Shown here: positions 6,869 to 11,069 of the stretch, piece by piece | Layout of the letters: each line of letters opens with the position of its first letter | Numbering within the stretch: the stretch's first letter is position 1 | NCBI GenBank assembly: GCA_958451705.1 | Contig: CAUDRD010000032.1 | Span: 1-11,069, forward strand | Length of the DNA: 11,069 nucleotides | Direction of reading: 5' to 3' | Source of the DNA: an uncultured Oscillospiraceae bacterium | Lineage (GTDB): Bacteria > Bacillota > Clostridia > Oscillospirales > Acutalibacteraceae | Program-made: the position numbers and the translations under genes | The notes under the pieces: generated by a model | Seen by the model: only the letters and a program-made list of their open reading frames with translations | Database searches by the model: none | What the model was told of the DNA's origin: nothing

Positions 6869-7737
6869 TATTCTGCCGAACTATCGCCGTCCGTCGTTAT
6901 GCCCTGACCTTCAAAGTCGGTAATTACGAAAACCGCGTCAAGCTTTGAAACGTCAACGCCAGGTTTTATAACGGCATAGGATGAAATATCGTGAGTGTTG
7001 TCTTTAATTTCAGTAACTGTTCCTATAATAAGGTCACGGGGATAAACTCCGCCAATGCCGGAAGTGGAAACTATACCTCCCGTTGCAATAGCGGTTTCGC
7101 TTTCGATTCCCGAAAGCTTAATAAGTCCCTGAAGGGAAAGCTCAGTGTCGCCTGAGGCAAATCCGCTTTCACCTGTTCTTATTTCATAGGCTCCGACGCT
7201 TACCTGTGGGTCAAGAACCGTTTTTACAACGGAATAGGTGGGAGCTGTTTTTACTATAACTCCCGCAAGATACTCTCCGGAGATAACGGGATCGTTTACC
7301 GCTACGCCGTCGTTTGTGCCCTTGTTTATAACAAAGGAATAAAACATATCCGCCGTATCACGGCTTATTACTCTGGCCGATTCAAAAATAAAGTCGTTGT
7401 GCTCTTCCTTTACCCCTAAGAACTCTTCATAATGAAGATTTTCCTTTACGGCCTTTTCATAGTCCACAAGCTGCTTTTGATAGTCTTCGACCTGCTTCTG
7501 AAGATCTTCAACCTGTTTTTTATATGTTCCGGCAGATACAAAACCACCGCCTATTTCCCCTATCTTTTCCGACACAAAAGCCGAAAGCCTCTGCACAGGC
7601 CCGAATACCGTTCCCAGTGCAGAGGACAAAACAGATGTGCCGTTATGCGAGGCTGCCGCCGCAATAGACGCCACAACAACAACGGCTAAAACGGCTGCAA
7701 GCACTTTAAGACGGGTACTGCGGAAAAATTCACGCAT
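6868..7737 (-). CDS. mreC: Rod shape-determining protein MreC
   Basis: Bitopic membrane protein that links cytoplasmic MreB to PBP2 and helps activate wall synthesis. It has 289 residues, normal length. Order: basic N-terminus, one membrane helix at about 11-29 rich in Ala and Val, an extracytoplasmic coiled coil at about 70-100 (YKKQVEDLQKQVEDYQKQL, with heptad-like repeats), and the C-terminal beta-rich MreC domain, including INKGTNDGVAVNDPV and TGGIVSTSGIGGVYPRDL. The ATG at 7737 has GAGG seven bases upstream. It follows mreB by 42 nt and precedes mreD by 35 nt in the same operon. Confidence 0.96.
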   Translation of the reverse strand: MREFFRSTRLKVLAAVLAVVVVASIAAAASHNGTSVLSSALGTVFGPVQRLSAFVSEKIGEIGGGFVSAGTYKKQVEDLQKQVEDYQKQLVDYEKAVKENLHYEEFLGVKEEHNDFIFESARVISRDTADMFYSFVINKGTNDGVAVNDPVISGEYLAGVIVKTAPTYSVVKTVLDPQVSVGAYEIRTGESGFASGDTELSLQGLIKLSGIESETAIATGGIVSTSGIGGVYPRDLIIGTVTEIKDNTHDISSYAVIKPGVDVSKLDAVFVITDFEGQGITTDGDSSAE

Positions 7738-7779
7738 AACTATCCCTCACGGTACATTATTTTATTTTAGCAGAAAGCA

Positions 7780-8805
7780 TTAGTCTCTGCTGTCAAAGTT
7801 CTTATTTGAGGTAAGGCTGAGCATATCTTTCTCAAGGCATTTGCCTGTACCATCAACAACACAGTCGAGAGGATTCTCTGCGACGTGAACGGGCATCTTT
7901 GTCTCTTCTGAGATAAGCTTATCGAGACCTCTGAGAAGAGCTCCGCCGCCGGTGAGCATAATGCCGTGGTCAATGATGTCGGCTGAAAGCTCGGGGGGAG
8001 TTTTCTCAAGAGTTGAACGGATTGCATCAAGAACCTGATTTACCGGATCTGCAAGAGCCTCACGGATCTCTTCAGCGGAAATCTCGATGTTCTTGGGAAG
8101 TCCGTCCATCAGGTTACGTCCCTTAACGTCCATTCCGCCCTCACCCTCGTAAGGATATGCGGAACCGATTTTAATTTTAATATCCTCTGCTGTTCTTTCA
8201 CCAATAAGCAGATTATACTTTTTCTTAATGTAGGAAATAATAGCCTCATCGAAATCGTCGCCGGCAACTCTTGCAGAGCAGGAGGTTACTATATCTCCCA
8301 GAGAAATAACCGCAACCTCAGCGGTACCGCCGCCGATATCTACAACCATGCTTCCGGTAGCTTCGCCTACAGGAAGACCTGCACCGATAGCTGCGGCCAT
8401 GGGCTCTTTAATAAGGCTTACATATTTTGCGCCTGCACTTCTGGCGGCGTCATGAACAGCACGCTTTTCAACGCCTGTTACACCTGAAGGCATACAGATC
8501 ATAACCCTTGCCTTGCTGAAGGGAGAGGTGCTTATTGCACGGCGAATGAAGGCTTTAAGCATATCTGATGTCATATCGAAATCTGCAATAACTCCGTCTT
8601 TAAGGGGACGCTTTGCGATAATTGAACCGGGTGTACGGCCGATCATCTCTTTAGCCTCTGTTCCGACCGCAACAACGCGGGGAGGATTTGAGCGCACGTC
8701 AACCGCAACAACTGAAGGCTCTCTTATAACAATTCCTTTTCCCTTTACAAAAACAAGAGTATTCGCAGTACCAAGGTCAATTCCTATGTCCTGAGAAAAT
8801 AACAT
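7780..8805 (-). CDS. mreB: Rod shape-determining protein MreB, actin homologue
   Basis: ATP-binding bacterial actin that forms short membrane filaments directing side-wall synthesis. It has 341 residues, normal length. Actin-fold motifs: phosphate-1 DLGTANTL (10-17), phosphate-2 around [14 protein letters not shown] with Asp156, adenosine motif [15 protein letters not shown] starting near residue 281. [13 protein letters not shown] and [10 protein letters not shown] are further family hallmarks. The ATG at 8805 has AAAGGAG nine bases upstream. It is the first gene of the elongation operon, about 66 nt downstream of the predicted transcription start. Mbl and MreBH are close paralogues, but linkage to mreCD favours MreB. 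Confidence 0.97.
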   Translation of the reverse strand: MLFSQDIGIDLGTANTLVFVKGKGIVIREPSVVAVDVRSNPPRVVAVGTEAKEMIGRTPGSIIAKRPLKDGVIADFDMTSDMLKAFIRRAISTSPFSKARVMICMPSGVTGVEKRAVHDAARSAGAKYVSLIKEPMAAAIGAGLPVGEATGSMVVDIGGGTAEVAVISLGDIVTSCSARVAGDDFDEAIISYIKKKYNLLIGERTAEDIKIKIGSAYPYEGEGGMDVKGRNLMDGLPKNIEISAEEIREALADPVNQVLDAIRSTLEKTPPELSADIIDHGIMLTGGGALLRGLDKLISEETKMPVHVAENPLDCVVDGTGKCLEKDMLSLTSNKNFDSRD

Positions 8806-8864
8806 TTTGGTTTACTCCTTTCACTTCGGGATTAAGTACAAAACCCCATAACTGCATTTTTGAC

Positions 8865-8880
8865 AATAACAACTGTTATT
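8865..8880. repeat. Inverted repeat at the mreB transcription start
   Basis: AATAACA and TGTTATT (7-bp arms, 2-nt centre) overlap the 3' half of the -10 box and the predicted start point. It is either a second protein-binding site or a coincidence of AT-rich sequence; a 2-nt centre makes an RNA hairpin poor, so a DNA-level role is more likely. Confidence 0.4.
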
Positions 8881-8906
8881 ATAACCCACAAGCGCTTGTT
8901 TCTCAA
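8878..8906 (-). promoter_or_regulatory. Sigma-A promoter of the mreB operon
   Basis: TTGAGA (8906-8901) and TATAAT (8883-8878) are separated by exactly 17 nt: 11 of 12 consensus bases with ideal spacing. An AT-rich stretch just upstream could act as an UP element. The start point would be near 8871, giving a leader of about 66 nt before mreB. Confidence 0.88.
8888..8899. promoter_or_regulatory. 12-bp palindrome inside the mreB promoter spacer (candidate operator)
   Basis: ACAAGCGCTTGT is a perfect palindrome centred between the -35 and -10 boxes. A protein bound here would block RNA polymerase. The AAGCGCTT core with central CG resembles LacI/CcpA-type operators, but the outer TG/CA bases of a cre site are missing. 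Operator function is inferred from position and symmetry. Confidence 0.45.
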
Positions 8907-9054
8907 CAGTTTAAGTAAAATTGAAACTAATTTTTTACTTTTTTATAAAAAAATATTCACTTTTCTTGTCTTGTTGCACTGTGTTCAGCTTAAATTTAAG
9001 GGCTTTTTACATATCAAAAATATGTATCATTCACTAATTTGCATTCAAAATTCA

Positions 9055-9648
9055 TCAGATTATTTCATTTTCCGGTACTATTCCGGCATTTTTCAAAGCT
9101 CTGGCTGTCTGTGCAGCAGGCAGTCCCATAACCGAGAAGAAATCACCGTTTATTCCCTTGACGAGTACGCTCCCCAAGCCCTGTATACCGTAGGCTCCGG
9201 CTTTATCCATGGGCTCTCCGGTTTCTACATATCTGCGGCACATATCTTCCGTGAGGGGATAAAATTCCACCTGAGTCTCGTTTACGAAAACCTCTTCGTA
9301 ATTTTCGTTTTTTACGCATACGCCTGTATACACGCTGTGAGTTTTGCCGGACAGCTTTAAAAGCATACGCACAGCATCAGTTTTATTTTCAGGTTTCCCT
9401 AAAATCTCTCCGTCAGAGGCTACAACTGTATCGGAGCCCACAACGGTAAAATCCGTCTTTCCGCTTTCCTTAAGTTTTTCAAAAGCCGCAAGTGCTTTTC
9501 TTTTAGCCAAAATCCCGGCGGCATCTTTAGGCTCCGTGCCATCTTCAAGATCCTCGCTGCATCCAAAGGTTTTGACGGTAAAGCGGTATCCCATATTTTC
9601 CAGTATCTCTTTTCTTCTGGGAGAACCTGACGCAAGTATAAGCTCCAC
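9055..9648 (-). CDS. maf: Maf-family nucleoside triphosphate pyrophosphatase (dTTP/UTP type)
   Basis: Hydrolyses dTTP, UTP and some modified nucleotides to the monophosphate and pyrophosphate; in B. subtilis Maf is tied to septum control. It has 197 residues, normal length. Motifs: N-terminal ILASGSPRRKE (4-14), GSDTVV with catalytic-type Asp73, GKPEN (84-88), LSGKTHSVYTG (99-109) and TGEPMDKAGAYGIQG (143-157), then GINGDFFSVMGLP. SPRR plus KAGAYGIQG match the YhdE (dTTP/UTP) branch rather than YceF. The start is GTG at 9648 with GGTGA five bases upstream, 13 nt after the dut stop, so the two are co-transcribed. The maf-mreB order is conserved in Firmicutes. Confidence 0.95.
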   Translation of the reverse strand: MELILASGSPRRKEILENMGYRFTVKTFGCSEDLEDGTEPKDAAGILAKRKALAAFEKLKESGKTDFTVVGSDTVVASDGEILGKPENKTDAVRMLLKLSGKTHSVYTGVCVKNENYEEVFVNETQVEFYPLTEDMCRRYVETGEPMDKAGAYGIQGLGSVLVKGINGDFFSVMGLPAAQTARALKNAGIVPENEII

Positions 9649-9661
9649 TTATATCACCGCC

Positions 9662-10114
9662 TTATCTTCTTCCTGTGGAACCGAATCCGCCTTCGCCTCT
9701 TTCGGTTTCATCAAGGCTGTCAACCACAACGGTATCAGCAGCAGCGACAGGCATAAGCACCATTTGGGCTATTCTCTCACCTGGCTCAATTGTATAGCTT
9801 TCGGAAATCTGATTGATTACTCCCACTTTAATTTCTCCTCGGTAGTCGCTGTCCACAACTCCCACTGAGTTTAAAAGCCCTATGCCATGCTTTATGGAAA
9901 GCCCGCTCCTGGGGAAAATGAAAAGTCCAAAACCATTAGGAATCTGTGCAGCTATTCCCGTAGGAACAAGTGCCGTTTCTCCGCCTTTGAGAGTTATTCC
10001 CTCTTCAATGCAGGCGCATAAATCCATTCCAGCACTGCCTTGGGTAGCCCGTGTGGGCACAACTGCCTTTTCACTGAGCTTTTTTATTTTTATTATCTCC
10101 AAATTATTCAACAC
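9662..10114 (-). CDS. dut: Deoxyuridine 5'-triphosphate nucleotidohydrolase (dUTPase)
   Basis: Homotrimeric dUTPase that cleaves dUTP to dUMP and pyrophosphate, keeping uracil out of DNA and feeding dTMP synthesis. All five family motifs are present: 1, TQGSAGMDL (24-32); 2, PRSGLS (68-73); 3, GVVDSDYRGE with catalytic-type Asp88 (85-94); 4, GERIAQMVL (112-120); 5, RGEGGFGSTG (139-148). From the GTG at 10114 the product is 150 residues, the usual length. The start is uncertain: no ATG is available, and choices are GTG 10159, GTG 10144, GTG 10114, TTG 10111 or TTG 10102. I favour 10114/10111 because family members begin shortly before the IKIKKLSEKA strand. The gene overlaps the end of the U32 gene by about 10 nt, which suggests translational coupling. 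Confidence 0.93.
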   Translation of the reverse strand: MLNNLEIIKIKKLSEKAVVPTRATQGSAGMDLCACIEEGITLKGGETALVPTGIAAQIPNGFGLFIFPRSGLSIKHGIGLLNSVGVVDSDYRGEIKVGVINQISESYTIEPGERIAQMVLMPVAAADTVVVDSLDETERGEGGFGSTGRR

Positions 10115-11069
10115 CTCTGTAATAAAGTCCTCTAGTAAATTCACCTTTCGGCTTTTCACCTTTTTCGTAAGCTAAAAGCACTCGCTCTGCTTCTTCCTTT
10201 GTTTCGTCGGTAAAACGGAACATTCTGAAATCCACATTTGATATTTCACGGAGTCTGTCCCCCATGTAAAGAGGTCTTGAGTTCAGCAGCTCACTGCACC
10301 CGAAATTACACATAACAGGGAAAACAGTTCCCCTTCTGTCGGTAATTGTTCCGTGGCCGCCGCATTTGTCACACTTGACTTTTCCGTTTGCGGCGGGACA
10401 GTTTCTTGTAAGCATAAGGGGAAGTCTTCCGTAAACTATTATTCCTCTCGGAAGCCGTCCTCCTGCTTCGGCAACAGCTCCCAAAGTCATCTCAAAGGAC
10501 ATCACACAGGCGGAAACGCCCATTTTTTCGGCTTCTTCAAGGCTCAGCGTATTCATTATATTAAGTCCGAAATCACCATATACCTTAAATCCGGCTTCAC
10601 GGGCAAGGCGCACTGAACCTATATTTCCGCAAAGAGCTTTTTTTACTCCCCCTGCAAAAGCTTCGGAAAGCATACGATTTATTGTCTGCTCCTTACCGAA
10701 CATTCCTCTTGGAACCTCTACTCCCAAACGGACAGGACCGATTTTTTCGAGTCCTTCACGCCATTTTTGAAGGGGTACAAAAACAAGGCTTTCCCTTTCT
10801 TCAATCACCTTTTTGGGAACCTGATAAGGTGAAGAGAAACGGTAGATATTCCTTACTTTTCCGGACATATGGGGTGATATTGAAATTTTCTTTTTATCAA
10901 ATGGTATGGTTTTTATTCTGCCCAGTTCCATTTCAAGCTTTTCGAGACCTTCTCGGCGAAGATTGTTTACTGCAGACGCAGGAAGAGCAACCTCTCCCAC
11001 AATTTCAGCGTCTATATCGGTACAGTAAAAAGGTGTTCCGCCGGTTTTGTTAAGGCGTTCCTTTACCTC
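10104..11069 (-). CDS. U32-family protein with DUF3656-like segment, C-terminal part (RlhA-like)
   Basis: Partial: 321 residues to the stop, open to the right edge, so the true start and N-terminal U32 domain lie outside; a GTG at 11000 is internal, not a start. The first visible residues (KTGGTPFYCTDIDAEI, LPASAVNNLRREGLEKL) match the end of a DUF3656-type segment. The C-terminal U32-like part has GRLPLMLTRNCP, a CDKCGGHG cluster, TDRRGTVFPVMC and SELLNSRPLYMGD. Such proteins were named peptidases, but E. coli relatives RlhA and TrhP hydroxylate rRNA and tRNA pyrimidines and several U32 proteins bind an Fe-S cluster through conserved cysteines. By domain order RlhA-like rRNA cytidine hydroxylation is the likeliest role (inference). 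First visible gene of the operon with dut and maf. Confidence 0.88.
   Translation of the reverse strand, partial: EVKERLNKTGGTPFYCTDIDAEIVGEVALPASAVNNLRREGLEKLEMELGRIKTIPFDKKKISISPHMSGKVRNIYRFSSPYQVPKKVIEERESLVFVPLQKWREGLEKIGPVRLGVEVPRGMFGKEQTINRMLSEAFAGGVKKALCGNIGSVRLAREAGFKVYGDFGLNIMNTLSLEEAEKMGVSACVMSFEMTLGAVAEAGGRLPRGIIVYGRLPLMLTRNCPAANGKVKCDKCGGHGTITDRRGTVFPVMCNFGCSELLNSRPLYMGDRLREISNVDFRMFRFTDETKEEAERVLLAYEKGEKPKGEFTRGLYYRGVE

Larger units (their letters stand above)
8806..9054. other. maf-mreB intergenic region
   Basis: This 249-nt AT-rich gap holds the mreB promoter and two palindromes, listed separately. On the minus strand it also contains TACATAT-TTTTG-ATATGTA (9008-9026, 7-bp stem, no T-run), the perfect palindrome CTTAAATTTAAG (8989-9000) and a longer AT-only inverted repeat AAGTAAAA/TTTTACTT (8913-8940) just upstream of the -35. 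I find no convincing intrinsic terminator after maf. No RNA gene or small ORF with a good ribosome binding site is visible. radC, often found between maf and mreB in Firmicutes, is absent. Confidence 0.6.

Noticed and set aside
8860..8885. TTGACA on the plus strand as a divergent promoter
   Set aside because: The nearest -10-like TATAAC is only 14 nt away and there is no plus-strand gene to serve.
8860..9360. Plus-strand 166-codon open frame covering the maf-mreB gap and half of maf
   Set aside because: It begins with TTG without a ribosome binding site, runs antisense to maf, and its low-complexity residues simply reflect the AT-rich gap.
9344..9868. Plus-strand 174-codon open frame opposite maf and dut
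   Set aside because: Antisense shadow over two genes with complete motif sets.
1..11069. Mobile elements, CRISPR arrays, phage genes or a clearly novel defence-type system
   Set aside because: All frames on the minus strand are conserved housekeeping genes with short gaps; I saw no transposase, direct-repeat array or foreign-looking block.

Overview
The window comes from a low-to-moderate G+C Firmicute, most likely of class Clostridia (an Oscillospiraceae/Ruminococcaceae-type gut anaerobe is my best guess). The clues are strong GGAGG-type ribosome binding sites, a T-box leader before a hisS-aspS pair, a maf/mreBCD/pbp2/minD/mgsA order typical of Clostridia, and a U32 protein with a DUF3656-like segment. 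Every gene I can support lies on the minus strand, so transcription runs from high to low coordinates. I see no mobile element, CRISPR array, tRNA or rRNA.

Right block (about 9055-11069): the C-terminal part of a U32-family protein (probable RNA-hydroxylation type), dut and maf. They are packed with an overlap of about 10 nt and then a gap of 13 nt, so they look like one operon whose promoter is outside the window. dut and maf are both nucleotide-pool sanitation enzymes.

Middle block (2959-8906): a near-consensus sigma-A promoter in the 249-nt gap after maf starts a cell-elongation operon: mreB, mreC, mreD, a class B penicillin-binding protein (mrdA), a MinD-like ATPase and methylglyoxal synthase (mgsA). 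MreB, MreC, MreD and PBP2 build the side-wall synthesis machine. The MinD-like protein sits where a minC-minD-minE group is often found, but no minC, minE or rodA is present here, and no radC lies between maf and mreB. A perfect 12-bp palindrome fills the spacer of the mreB promoter and a second inverted repeat covers the predicted transcription start.

Left block (1-2984): a T-box riboswitch controls hisS and aspS, which overlap by one base (TAATG). The leader has stem I, a stem III, a canonical T-box, the antiterminator and a strong intrinsic terminator. The specifier candidate is GAC (Asp) and the T-box bulge reads TGGC, which would pair with a tRNA ending GCCA. This fits tRNA-Asp and not tRNA-His, so the operon probably senses uncharged tRNA-Asp although hisS comes first. 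aspS runs off the left edge.

Most of the window is conserved core biology. The parts most worth a second look are the orphan, tail-less MinD-like ATPase, the palindromes in the mreB promoter, the Asp-reading T-box in front of hisS, and a HisRS insertion carrying eight cysteines.
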